A stretch of 22,018 nucleotides of DNA. It comes from WGMK01 sp044359155. Its GTDB lineage: Bacteria; Hydrogenedentota; Hydrogenedentia; Hydrogenedentales; JAEUWI01. Of this stretch, positions 14,528 through 22,018 are shown piece by piece; position 1 is the stretch's first letter; each line of letters starts with the position of its first letter. The notes under the pieces were generated by a model. It was not told where the DNA came from, did not search any database, and saw nothing but the letters and a program-made list of their open reading frames with translations. Both the position numbers and the translations under genes were made by a program. Where the stretch lies: the NCBI GenBank assembly GCA_044359155.1, contig JBIKMR010000038.1:1-22018 (forward strand), read 5' to 3'.

Positions 14528-15784
14528 ATGAAAATAACGAAATCACTTGTAATTGGATTGGCCGCAGTGGCACTGGCCGGTGCCGGGTGCAGTAAAGAAC
14601 AACCGCCGACAAAGGCGATTGAGGAATCCCGCCCGGCAACCGACACGGAGAAGCAGGCCACGGAAATGGGCACGGCGGAACGCCTGCGCATGACCCAGGC
14701 ACCCGCCATGCCGGGTGCTGTGCCGGGTGGTACACCGGGAGATGTGCCAGCAGCAGCACCTACTGAGCCCGAGTTCAAGTGGAGCGTTCCTAGAGGTTGG
14801 GAAGAAGTGCCGCCCACGCCCATGCGCACAGCGAACCTTCGGCTGACGGCAAACCCGGAAGTGGAGATGTACCTCACCGTGCTGCCAGGCGACGGCGGCG
14901 GGCTGCTGGCGAATATCAACCGCTGGTACAAGCAGATGGGCGAAGAAGAACTGACCGAAGAGCAGGCGAAGATGTTGTCGAACAAGATGATGTTGTTCAA
15001 GCCTGCGGTGTTTGTGAATATCCTGGGCACCTTTTCCGGCATGGGTGCAGAGCCCAAGCCAGACTACGCGCTCTACGGCTTGGCGCAGATCAACGAGGGC
15101 CGTGCCATCTTCCTGAAGATGACGGGTCCGAAGAAGGATGCGGGCGCGGAGTTGGGCAATTTTGTGGGCTTCGCCCAGAGCCTTGCCCCGGCAAACCTCG
15201 ACAGCGCGGAGATGCAACTTAAGGCAGTGCCCGCGATGACCCTTGAAGCGGTGCCCGATGCGGCCCCGGTGGAAGAAGCAGCACCCGTGGCCGAAGCGGC
15301 CCCGGTGGCAGAGGCTGCGCCTGCGGCGGCAGCTGCCCCCCCGGCGGCGGGCGGCGCGATTCCCCCGGCGGAAGCGTTGAAGTGGGATGCACCCGGCGAA
15401 TGGCAGCAGGCGGATGCCCGCGCCATGCGTGTGGTGACATTTAATGCGGGTTCGAGTGAATGTTACATCAGCTTGCTGGGCGGCATGGCAGGCGGTCTTG
15501 AGGCGAACATCAACCGCTGGTCGGGCCAGATGGGCGCGGAGCCGCTGACCCCCGAGCAGATTGCAGGACTCGAACAGATCGAAGTATTGGGCGCGCCCTG
15601 CGGGTTGGTGGATATCGAGGGAGACTACCAAGGCATGGGCGGCGACAAGCAGTCCGGCTATCGCCTGCTGGGCGTGGTGCGCGCGGGGGAAGACCAGTCC
15701 CTGTTTGTGAAAATGATTGGACCCAAGGATGAGATGGCGGCGCAAGTGGAACCCTTCAAGGCGTTTGTCCGCTCGCTTCGATAA
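14528..15784 (+). CDS. Lipoprotein with two tandem homologous domains
   Basis: 418 residues, family not recognised. The signal MKITKSLVIGLAAVALAGAG ends at C21, a lipoprotein-type cleavage site with a non-ideal lipobox. A disordered Pro/Ala-rich stretch (22-81) precedes domain 1 (about 82-235), and a Val/Pro/Ala/Glu linker with repeated 'AAPVAEAAPVAEAAP' units (about 238-275) precedes domain 2 (about 282-418). Both domains begin with Lys-Trp and share 'ANINRW..QMG.E.LT.EQ', a central 'G.F/Y.GMG' and 'F.KM.GPK'. A gene-internal duplication is clear. The ATG at 14528 follows GGAG by 10 bases. The next gene (ResB-like) starts 31 bases later on the same strand, so a role in cytochrome c maturation or respiration is plausible but not shown. 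Confidence 0.85.
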   Translation: MKITKSLVIGLAAVALAGAGCSKEQPPTKAIEESRPATDTEKQATEMGTAERLRMTQAPAMPGAVPGGTPGDVPAAAPTEPEFKWSVPRGWEEVPPTPMRTANLRLTANPEVEMYLTVLPGDGGGLLANINRWYKQMGEEELTEEQAKMLSNKMMLFKPAVFVNILGTFSGMGAEPKPDYALYGLAQINEGRAIFLKMTGPKKDAGAELGNFVGFAQSLAPANLDSAEMQLKAVPAMTLEAVPDAAPVEEAAPVAEAAPVAEAAPAAAAAPPAAGGAIPPAEALKWDAPGEWQQADARAMRVVTFNAGSSECYISLLGGMAGGLEANINRWSGQMGAEPLTPEQIAGLEQIEVLGAPCGLVDIEGDYQGMGGDKQSGYRLLGVVRAGEDQSLFVKMIGPKDEMAAQVEPFKAFVRSLR

Positions 15785-15814
15785 CCAGGGCCACCAAGGC
15801 CGGATGTAGTACGC

Positions 15815-17017
15815 ATGATAAAAAAGACTATCGCCTTCCTGGCGTCGTATGGCTTGGCCTGCGTGTTGTTGACCTTCCTGCTGGTGCTCACCTTTTTGGG
15901 CACCATGGAACAGGTGGACCATGGGCTGTTCGAGGTGCAGAAGAAATACTTCGAGTCGTGGTTCCTGATTCACGAGTTCACCACATGGTTTCACCTGCCG
16001 CTGCCGGGCGTGTATTTGCTGATGATCCTGCTGTTCATCAACCTGACGCTGGGCGCGCTGATACGTTCGCCGAAAAGCTGGAAGCGCCCCGGCATGATGA
16101 TTGCGCACAGCGGCATCCTGTTCTTGCTGGTGGGTGGCTTCGTCACGTATGAGTTCTCGAACAGTGGCCACGTGACACTGTACGAAGGCCAGAGCGACGA
16201 CCATTACCAGAGCTACTACGACTGGGTGATTACGATTACCGAGCTCGACGCGGAGAACCCGCGCACCTTTGAGGTGCCCGGTGCGGAGTTCCAGTACCTG
16301 AAGCGGGACGAGTCCCGCACCTTTCTTCCGGGCGACCTGCCGTTCATGTTGTTCATTGAGGGCTACATGAAGAACTCGACGCCCGCGCCGGTTCCGCCGG
16401 GCGTGGCGTGGGGCGTGGATGGCGTGAACCTGGAGGAGCTGGAGCTGGCGAAGGAAGCCGAGCGCAACATTGCCGGCGCCGTGGCCACGGTGTTTGAAAA
16501 GCCCACGGGTGAAATGCCCGCAGGGGGCGATGTGATGAGCCATGCGCTGGCGCAGGGCAGCGGCTCGGCGCAGGTGGGTTTGCTGTGGGGCATGGCGGCT
16601 GCGCCGTGGGTGGTCACCGTGCAGGGCAAGCGCTATGCCATCGACCTGCGGCACGAGCGTTTCCCGGTGCCGTTCAGCGTGAAGCTGGAGAAGTTCACGA
16701 AAGAGATGCACCCGCGCACCGGCTTGGCGTCGCGCTATGAAAGCCGCGTGACCATGACCGAGGGCAGCGTGACGCGCGAGATAGACATCAAGATGAACGA
16801 GCCGCTGCGGCACAAGGGCTTCACCTTCTTCCAAGCTTCGTTCATCGAGTTGCCAGGTGACCCGAAGGTGGCGTCGGTGTTTGCCGTGGTAAAGAACCCG
16901 GCGGATCAGTGGCCCAAGTATTCTTGCTACGTGATTGGCATCGGGCTGCTGATTCATTTCTGTCAGCGCCTGGCCGCTTACCTGCGCAGTGAAAACAGGA
17001 GACGCGCGAATGCGTAA
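15815..17017 (+). CDS. Cytochrome c biogenesis ResB/Ccs1-like protein
   Basis: 400 residues. In System II, ResB (Ccs1) works with CcsA to carry haem across the membrane and attach it to apocytochrome c. The N-terminal 'SYGLACVLLTFLLVLTFLGT' helix is typical of ResB, whose first helix ends in GT. A second (about 65-85) and third (about 93-112, 'MMIAHSGILFLLVGGFVTYE') helix follow, then a large outer-face domain with 'MNEPLRHKGFTFFQASF', which matches the conserved 'vNePl.y.G..fyQ.s' of the family. A last helix ('SCYVIGIGLLIHFCQRLAAY') is near the end. Its stop overlaps the CcsA-like start by 8 bases, so the two are made together. The protein is near the family's shorter length. Confidence 0.88.
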   Translation: MIKKTIAFLASYGLACVLLTFLLVLTFLGTMEQVDHGLFEVQKKYFESWFLIHEFTTWFHLPLPGVYLLMILLFINLTLGALIRSPKSWKRPGMMIAHSGILFLLVGGFVTYEFSNSGHVTLYEGQSDDHYQSYYDWVITITELDAENPRTFEVPGAEFQYLKRDESRTFLPGDLPFMLFIEGYMKNSTPAPVPPGVAWGVDGVNLEELELAKEAERNIAGAVATVFEKPTGEMPAGGDVMSHALAQGSGSAQVGLLWGMAAAPWVVTVQGKRYAIDLRHERFPVPFSVKLEKFTKEMHPRTGLASRYESRVTMTEGSVTREIDIKMNEPLRHKGFTFFQASFIELPGDPKVASVFAVVKNPADQWPKYSCYVIGIGLLIHFCQRLAAYLRSENRRRANA

Positions 17018-19064
17018 CACGATACTTGCCACCACGCTTGCGCTGTTGGCACTGACGACTGCCGCGCAAGAGGCTGCTGAGGTTGCCGCGCCGACTGCGG
17101 AGTCGGCTACCCAGGCGCAAGTGGAAGAAACCACCGCCGCAACCGAGGCGGCGACAGTGGAGCCTGCCGTTACCCCGCGCGAGTGGGACAAGAAAACGCT
17201 AGACCTGTTCGCTACGTTGCCCGTGCAAGACGGTGGGCGCATCAAACCGCTGGATACCTTTGCCCGCTTTACCCTGCTCGGACTGAACGGCAAGTGGAGC
17301 ATGGAGACCCCGGACGGTCGCAAGCTGAAGGCACTGCCTTGGCTGCTGGATTGCCTGTTCTACCCCGAGGCCGCGCGCGGCTACCAGCACTTCATTATCG
17401 ACAACGCCGAGGTGGTTGCTGCTATTGGCCTGACCACGCACGAAGCGAAGCGCGACCGCTATTCCTTCACCGAGCTGGAAGACGGAATGCACAAGCTCTT
17501 CCAGCTGGACAACGAGTATCGCCAGAAGGAAGAGAAAGACCTCACGCCAATCGAGCACCAGATCAGAAACCTGGCCGAGAACGTGATGACGTTCTCGCAG
17601 ATCATCTTCTACTTCGAATTCGCCAAGCGCACGTACAGCGGCGAACCGGGTACGGCGGTGGGTTCAGTGTTGCGTCCCGATGACAAGGCGGGCGTGAGCC
17701 TCGCGCTGATGCGGCTGCCCGAGGTGATGCAACGCCTGCGGGACATGGGTCGCACCATGGCCGGAGACGCCATCAACAAGGAGGCCGAGGCCATCGCCCT
17801 GCTAATGGACGAGATTGAGCGGTCGCTCGCACCCACTCCCATCTTGGCCATCGCCCCGTCGGGCGTGCTCGAAGACCCGGTTTGGCGCAGCCCGGCGGAC
17901 ATCGCCCGGGCGGCCTTCGATTTCCAGAACCCTGACGCGGCCAAGGGCAACCCCATTGAGATATTGGCGTTGGTCGAGCGTCTGCCCAGCCTGCGCGATC
18001 AACCCGAACAGTTCGGCGAAGTATTGCAAGCCTTCCATTCCAAGGTGGTCGAGGCAGCGTCGAAGCGCGGCGAGTACGACAAGGTGCCTCTCGAGGTCAC
18101 GTATTACCGCATGAACTTCACCACGTACAGCCAGGTGTTCTTCATCGCGGCGTTCATCATCGTGGCGTTGTCGTGGCTTCTGCCTCCCAGCCGATGGATA
18201 CGCTATGTCACCCAGGCTGCGCTGGCGTTGCCGCTGGGCCTGCTGATCACCAGCATCGTGATCCGCTGCATCATCCGCGAGAGACCGCCCGTGTCTACGT
18301 TGTATGAGACGGTGCTGTTCATCACGGCGTGCTGCGTGCTCACCGCGTTGATCATCGAGACCATGAACCGGCAGCGCATCGTGATTGCCGTGGCGGCTTT
18401 CCTTGGCGTGGCGGGCATGTTCCTGGCGAACCGGTATGAGATTAAGGAAGGCGTGGACACCATGCCCTCGCTGATTGCCGTGCTCGACACCAACTTCTGG
18501 CTGTCCACCCACGTGACCACGGTGGTGATGGGCTACGCCGCCGGGATGTTGGCGGGTGCCATTGCGCACATCTACATCATCGGGCGCTTGTTCCGCATTC
18601 GTATTGCAGACCGCGCGTTCTATCGCGGGGTTACCCGCATGACCTATGGCGTGCTGTGCTTCGGCCTGCTCTTCGCCACTGTGGGTACCATCCTCGGCGG
18701 CATCTGGGCGAACGACAGCTGGGGCCGGTTCTGGGGCTGGGACCCCAAGGAAAACGGCGCGCTGATGATCGTGCTGTGGTCCCTCGTTATTCTCCACGCC
18801 AAGATGGGCGGATACATCCGCGACCTGGGTATCAATATGGGGGCGATATTCCTGGCCATCGTGGTCACGTTCTCGTGGTGGGGGGTGAACAACCTTGGCG
18901 TTGGCCTGCATTCCTATGGCTTCACCAGCGGCGTGTGGATGAACCTCTTCATCTTCTGGGGCATCGAGACCGTGGTGCTGCTGGCGGGTTTTGGGCTTTG
19001 GGTGCTTGGCGATGATCCCAACAAATCGGCAGCGCGGGCACGCGCTGCTTCGGCTACAAATTAA
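17010..19064 (+). CDS. Cytochrome c biogenesis CcsA-like protein with long N-terminal domain
   Basis: 684 residues. A signal-like N-terminus (MRNTILATTLALLALTTAAQ) leads to a long outer-face domain (about 20-365). This contains 'LPVQDGGRIKPLDTFARFTL', a segment I associate with CcsA proteins of environmental bacteria. About eight membrane helices follow (370-675). The haem-handling WWD motif is at 571-578 (WGRFWGWDPKENG), with H501 ('STHVTTVVMGYAAG'), H596 ('VILHAKMGG') and H634 ('LHSYGF') as candidate haem ligands. I chose the ATG at 17010, preceded by AGGAG at 8 bases, over a further upstream in-frame ATG because it gives the signal sequence. It overlaps the ResB-like gene end and so forms the System II pair. 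Confidence 0.9.
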   Translation: MRNTILATTLALLALTTAAQEAAEVAAPTAESATQAQVEETTAATEAATVEPAVTPREWDKKTLDLFATLPVQDGGRIKPLDTFARFTLLGLNGKWSMETPDGRKLKALPWLLDCLFYPEAARGYQHFIIDNAEVVAAIGLTTHEAKRDRYSFTELEDGMHKLFQLDNEYRQKEEKDLTPIEHQIRNLAENVMTFSQIIFYFEFAKRTYSGEPGTAVGSVLRPDDKAGVSLALMRLPEVMQRLRDMGRTMAGDAINKEAEAIALLMDEIERSLAPTPILAIAPSGVLEDPVWRSPADIARAAFDFQNPDAAKGNPIEILALVERLPSLRDQPEQFGEVLQAFHSKVVEAASKRGEYDKVPLEVTYYRMNFTTYSQVFFIAAFIIVALSWLLPPSRWIRYVTQAALALPLGLLITSIVIRCIIRERPPVSTLYETVLFITACCVLTALIIETMNRQRIVIAVAAFLGVAGMFLANRYEIKEGVDTMPSLIAVLDTNFWLSTHVTTVVMGYAAGMLAGAIAHIYIIGRLFRIRIADRAFYRGVTRMTYGVLCFGLLFATVGTILGGIWANDSWGRFWGWDPKENGALMIVLWSLVILHAKMGGYIRDLGINMGAIFLAIVVTFSWWGVNNLGVGLHSYGFTSGVWMNLFIFWGIETVVLLAGFGLWVLGDDPNKSAARARAASATN

Positions 19065-19158
19065 GAATCAGGCGGCGTGCCTTGGCTCCTTTGCCATTCT
19101 GAATTCTGAAATCGAAATGTGGTAGGCTGAATCCAGCAGGGTTGGGAGAGACAAGCGT

Positions 19159-19884
19159 ATGGCGACGATTCGTGTGACGGGCGTGCAGATGGAAGTGCGA
19201 CCGACGAAGAAAGAGAACCTTTCCCGGATACTCAACCTCATCGAGCACGGCGACTGCGATGTCGTGGTCTTTCCGGAAATGGCGCTGACGGGGTACAATA
19301 ACGACTTCAGCGACGCCCGCACCGAGGCGGCGTGGAACGACATTGCAGCCATGTGCCGCAAGACCTACACCACCGCGATTGTTGGCACGGGTGCGCGCTT
19401 CGATGGACACGCCCATATTCAGGCACGTATCTTTGGGGACGATGGCGAAGTGATGGGAACACATGAGAAGCTGGTGCCCACGCAGGCCGACCGCGCATGG
19501 GCGCGCCCCGGCGAGGAACTGCGCGTGTTCAGCAAGGGCGAGCTGATCTTTGGCTGCCTATGCGGCAACGACCTTTGGGTGGCGCCGGGCTTTGGCCCCT
19601 ATACCGACCACCGCCTGAGCTACCAATTGGCCAAGAACCACGGTGCCCAGATTATTTTTCACCTGAATAACTCGGGAACAGACCCGCAGTATAAAGACTT
19701 TTATGAAGCCAACCTGCGGCTTCGTGCGAAAGAGGCGGGCTGCCCAATTGTGACAGTCAACGCCTGCGCGCCGAATGGCGAAATCAACGTTGCGAGTGGT
19801 GTAATTGGGGCAGACGGCAAGTGGATCAAGCAGGTAGCCCGCTTGGGCGAGCACCACTTCACCGTTGACCTGGAGGTCGAGTAG
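19159..19884 (+). CDS. Nitrilase-superfamily carbon-nitrogen hydrolase
   Basis: 241-residue cytoplasmic hydrolase. The Glu-Lys-Cys triad is complete: E40 in 'VVFPEMALTGY', K104 in 'HEKLVPTQADR' and C135 in 'GCLCGNDLW'. These enzymes cleave non-peptide C-N bonds of amides, nitriles or N-carbamoyl compounds through a thioester. The Cys context CGND differs from the more usual CYD or CFD. At 241 residues it is somewhat short for the superfamily. GGGAG lies 10 bases before the ATG at 19159. It starts 94 bases after the CcsA-like gene, in a gap with no clear terminator, so it may share that transcript. Substrate not predictable. Confidence 0.86.
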   Translation: MATIRVTGVQMEVRPTKKENLSRILNLIEHGDCDVVVFPEMALTGYNNDFSDARTEAAWNDIAAMCRKTYTTAIVGTGARFDGHAHIQARIFGDDGEVMGTHEKLVPTQADRAWARPGEELRVFSKGELIFGCLCGNDLWVAPGFGPYTDHRLSYQLAKNHGAQIIFHLNNSGTDPQYKDFYEANLRLRAKEAGCPIVTVNACAPNGEINVASGVIGADGKWIKQVARLGEHHFTVDLEVE

Positions 19885-19970
19885 CCGGCTGTGATGGAAG
19901 ACATACAACCTGAACCTTCGGAAGGCAGTAGTAGGCGGCCAGTCGGCCACAAATCGGGAGCACTCTCCTG

Positions 19971-21317
19971 ATGAACCGACTGACCCTCGAACTACTCTTC
20001 CTCTTAACGCTCATCCTCATCAATGGCCTGCTGGCGATGGCGGAGATGAGCTTGGTATCCGCCCGCAAGGGCCGCTTGGAACAGCGCGCGGCGCGCGGGG
20101 AACGCGGCGCGCGCATGGCATTGCGGCTGCTCGAAAACCCCACCCAGCTTCTGTCCTCGGTGCAAGTGGGCATCACCATGATCGGCGTGATGACCGGCGT
20201 GATTGGCGGCGCGGCATTGGCGGACGAACTCTCCGTGTTCGTGGCGCAATTCCGTGCGCTTGCTCCCTACAGCGACACCATCAGCATCGGCATCGTGGTG
20301 GTAGCGGTCACCTATTTCTCGCTCATCCTGGGCGAACTGGTGCCCAAGCGCATGGCGCTCACCCGGCCCGACGCCTTTGCCTCTGCGCTTGCCCGCCCGC
20401 TGTATGTGCTGGCGCAGATGGCCTCGCCATTGGTGTTCATCCTCACCCGTTCCACGGACGCCCTGCTGCGGCTGGCTCGCCTGAGCCTGCCCGATGAGCC
20501 CGTGCTGGTGGACGAGGAAATCCGCGCCCTGCTGCGCGAGGGCACCGATTCCGGCTCGATGGACATGGTCGAGAAGAAGATGGTGGAAAGCGTGCTGCGG
20601 CTGGACGATCTTCCCGTGGGTGCGATACTCACGCCGCGCACCGAGATTGAATGGATAGACCTTGGGCAAACGCTCGAGGAAGCCCGCGAGCTGGTAGAGT
20701 CGACCGCGCACTCCGTTTACCCCGCCGCGCGCGACGAGCTGGACGACATCGCCGGGTTCATCAAGGCGCGCGACGTGTTGGCCAACATGTTGCGCGCAGA
20801 GCCCGTGGCGCTCGAAACGCTCGTCACCCCGTGCATCTTTGTGCCGGAATCCATGACGGCGCTGCGTGTGCTCGAAATGCTGAAGGAACGTCGCCAGCCT
20901 GTGGTCTGCGTGGTGGACGAATACGGCGGCTTGGAAGGCATGGTGACGCTCAGCGACATCTTGCGCGCCATCGTGGGCGACCTGCCCGATTCACACCAGG
21001 AAGAAGAGCCCGGCATTCGCCAGCGCGACGACGGCTCCCTGCTGGTGGACGGCCTGTTGTCCATCTCCGAGTTTGAGCACAGCCTGCCGTGGGAAATTGG
21101 CGAGGCGGATTTCTCGAGCGACTACCACACCATGGGTGGCTTTGTGATGGAGCAGCTGGGCCGTGTGCCCAACGAGGGCGACAAGTTCGAGTGGCTGGGA
21201 ATGCAGTTCGAGGTGATGGACACCGACGGTCGCCGCGTGGACAAGATACTGATCACGCGTGAGAATCTGGATTCGGAAGTAAAACACCTGACCCCGCCCG
21301 AGGAACCCGTCGCGTAA
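19971..21317 (+). CDS. CNNM/CBS/CorC-type membrane transport protein (hemolysin-like)
   Basis: 448 residues with the full architecture of the TlyC/CorC 'hemolysin' family. A DUF21/CNNM transmembrane domain (about 1-185) holds 'INGLLAMAEMSLVSARKGRL' and 'LGELVPKRMALTRPD'. Two CBS domains (about 205-325) carry 'ILTPRTEIEWIDLG' and 'VVCVVDEYGGLEGMVTLSDI'. The CorC_HlyC domain (about 350-430, 'LLVDGLLSISEFEH') closes the protein. Family members are linked to magnesium or other cation transport or efflux; the hemolysin name is historical. The ATG follows GGGAG by 10 bases. It lies 86 bases after the hydrolase gene, so co-transcription is possible. All domains are intact. Confidence 0.93.
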   Translation: MNRLTLELLFLLTLILINGLLAMAEMSLVSARKGRLEQRAARGERGARMALRLLENPTQLLSSVQVGITMIGVMTGVIGGAALADELSVFVAQFRALAPYSDTISIGIVVVAVTYFSLILGELVPKRMALTRPDAFASALARPLYVLAQMASPLVFILTRSTDALLRLARLSLPDEPVLVDEEIRALLREGTDSGSMDMVEKKMVESVLRLDDLPVGAILTPRTEIEWIDLGQTLEEARELVESTAHSVYPAARDELDDIAGFIKARDVLANMLRAEPVALETLVTPCIFVPESMTALRVLEMLKERRQPVVCVVDEYGGLEGMVTLSDILRAIVGDLPDSHQEEEPGIRQRDDGSLLVDGLLSISEFEHSLPWEIGEADFSSDYHTMGGFVMEQLGRVPNEGDKFEWLGMQFEVMDTDGRRVDKILITRENLDSEVKHLTPPEEPVA

Positions 21318-21332
21318 GGTAACGATTGGTCC

Positions 21333-21977
21333 CTATTTCCGCATCCAGTTAAACAACTTGCCCCAGCCGCGCCGCTCGCCTTTCTGGAGGTAGCGGTCCA
21401 GGCCGATGCCTTGGTCTGCGAGCAGCAGCTCAGATTCCTTGAGCACAGATTCCGGCACTCCCTCGGTGCGGTGGCCCATCTTGCGGGCGGGCGCGCCGCC
21501 CCATATTTCAAATTCGCCCACGTCTTTCAACACAACGCTGTGCGGCGTGATCACGGCGCTTTCGCCAATGGTGACCCCCGGCCCGATGAAGCTGCGGCTG
21601 CCGATGAAGGAGCGCTCGCAAATGCGCACGGGCTTGGTAATGCGCGGGGCGTCTCGCCAACTACCCGTATGGTTCGAGAAATCATAGATAGTGTCGGTGA
21701 TGTGGCAATGCTCGGCAATGCCCGCGTAGCGCTCAATCTCGACCAGCTCGTGCGCCTCGAAGAGGCAACCCCAGCTGCACCCCGAGCGCGTGCCAAACAC
21801 GATGCGCCCCTCGCCATAGGTTCGCATGGTGGGGTTGTTGCGAAAATGGTTGTAGTCGCCCAGCTCAAGGTGGCCGTCCACGGTGAAGCAGGGCAGGGCC
21901 AGGTTGGGGTGGCCGCCGCAGCTGGCCAGCTTTCGCCGGTTGCGCCAGTTGTGCCACTTTCGTTCGATGCTGTTCAT
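21333..21977 (-). CDS. Left-handed beta-helix acyltransferase (WbbJ/CatB type)
   Basis: 214 residues. A charged N-terminus (1-30) is followed by isoleucine/valine-rich hexapeptide repeats ('HLELGDY', 'RIVFGTRSG', 'LVEIERYAGIAEHC', 'FIGSRSFIGPGVTIGESAV'). The run ends in 'SVVLKDVGEFEIWGGAPARK', the usual end of acetyl-CoA-dependent xenobiotic/sugar acetyltransferases (WbbJ/CatB type). H91, H92 and H103 ('SNHTGSWRD') are catalytic His candidates. The C-terminal tail is helical and basic. It is likely an O-acetyltransferase acting on a sugar or glycan; the acceptor is unknown. It converges with the CNNM gene with only 15 bases between the two stops. The start at 21977 has no ribosome site; a TAGAAT box lies 7 bases upstream. 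Confidence 0.82.
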   Translation of the reverse strand: MNSIERKWHNWRNRRKLASCGGHPNLALPCFTVDGHLELGDYNHFRNNPTMRTYGEGRIVFGTRSGCSWGCLFEAHELVEIERYAGIAEHCHITDTIYDFSNHTGSWRDAPRITKPVRICERSFIGSRSFIGPGVTIGESAVITPHSVVLKDVGEFEIWGGAPARKMGHRTEGVPESVLKESELLLADQGIGLDRYLQKGERRGWGKLFNWMRK

Positions 21978-21990
21978 GGCGGGAATTCTA
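21977..21990 (-). promoter_or_regulatory. Candidate -10 box of a leaderless transcript
   Basis: On the minus strand TAGAAT (21990-21985) ends 7 bases before the ATG of the acyltransferase, and there is no Shine-Dalgarno. The same layout is found before the gene starting at 5226. A TTGTAC at 19-base spacing is a poor -35 candidate. Confidence 0.3.
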
Positions 21991-22018
21991 CTGGCGCGGG
22001 CGGGTTGGTGTACAATCC

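Noticed and set aside
14543..17323. 926-codon open frame on the minus strand opposite the lipoprotein and ResB-like genes
   Set aside because: The plus-strand genes show signals, domain duplication and ResB motifs. The antisense product is low-complexity and spans several genes, which marks it as a composition artefact.
19065..19158. CATTCTGAATTCTGAAATC as a further repeat or terminator
   Set aside because: Only a short direct repeat of TTCTGAA without a stable stem or T-run, and no second copy in the window.

Overview
The window is 22 kb of GC-rich bacterial chromosome carrying complete, intact genes on both strands. I cannot name the organism. The high GC content, System II (ResB/CcsA) cytochrome c maturation, an ECF sigma factor followed by an anti-sigma/VWA fusion, and intergenic gaps full of short palindromic dispersed repeats suggest an environmental bacterium outside the well-studied phyla, perhaps of Planctomycetes/Verrucomicrobia/Hydrogenedentes type. 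This placement is inference.

Layout. (1) 1-2991, minus: a multi-membrane GT39-like glycosyltransferase overlapping by 4 bases with a polysaccharide flippase that runs off the window. This is the edge of a surface polysaccharide locus. (2) 3233-5122, minus: uvrC. It is separated from the glycosyltransferase by a gap holding two inverted copies of a palindromic repeat. (3) 5226-7041, plus: a tight three-gene operon of small membrane proteins. The first resembles the small multidrug export family and the other two are unrecognised. (4) 7266-9367, minus: a PHP-like metal-dependent hydrolase with altered metal ligands, coupled through TGATG to a lipoprotein that resembles a dead trypsin-like barrel. 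(5) 9626-12582, plus: an ECF sigma factor and an 808-residue protein that joins a short anti-sigma-like cytoplasmic domain, one membrane helix and a YfbK-type VWA module. A strong terminator follows. (6) 12863-14263, minus: a REC-PAS-GGDEF diguanylate cyclase. (7) 14528-19064, plus: a duplicated-domain lipoprotein, then ResB-like and CcsA-like cytochrome c synthetase subunits. (8) 19159-21317, plus: a nitrilase-superfamily hydrolase and a CNNM/CorC-type membrane protein. (9) 21333-21977, minus: a left-handed beta-helix acyltransferase.

The most unusual material is (a) the ECF/anti-sigma-VWA pair, whose linker DNA contains copies of dispersed repeats that are also found between genes, (b) the PHP variant with its lipoprotein partner, and (c) the two-domain lipoprotein tied to the cytochrome c maturation genes. 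At least seven kinds of short palindromic or dispersed repeat occur. I saw no tRNA, rRNA, CRISPR array, transposase or phage gene.
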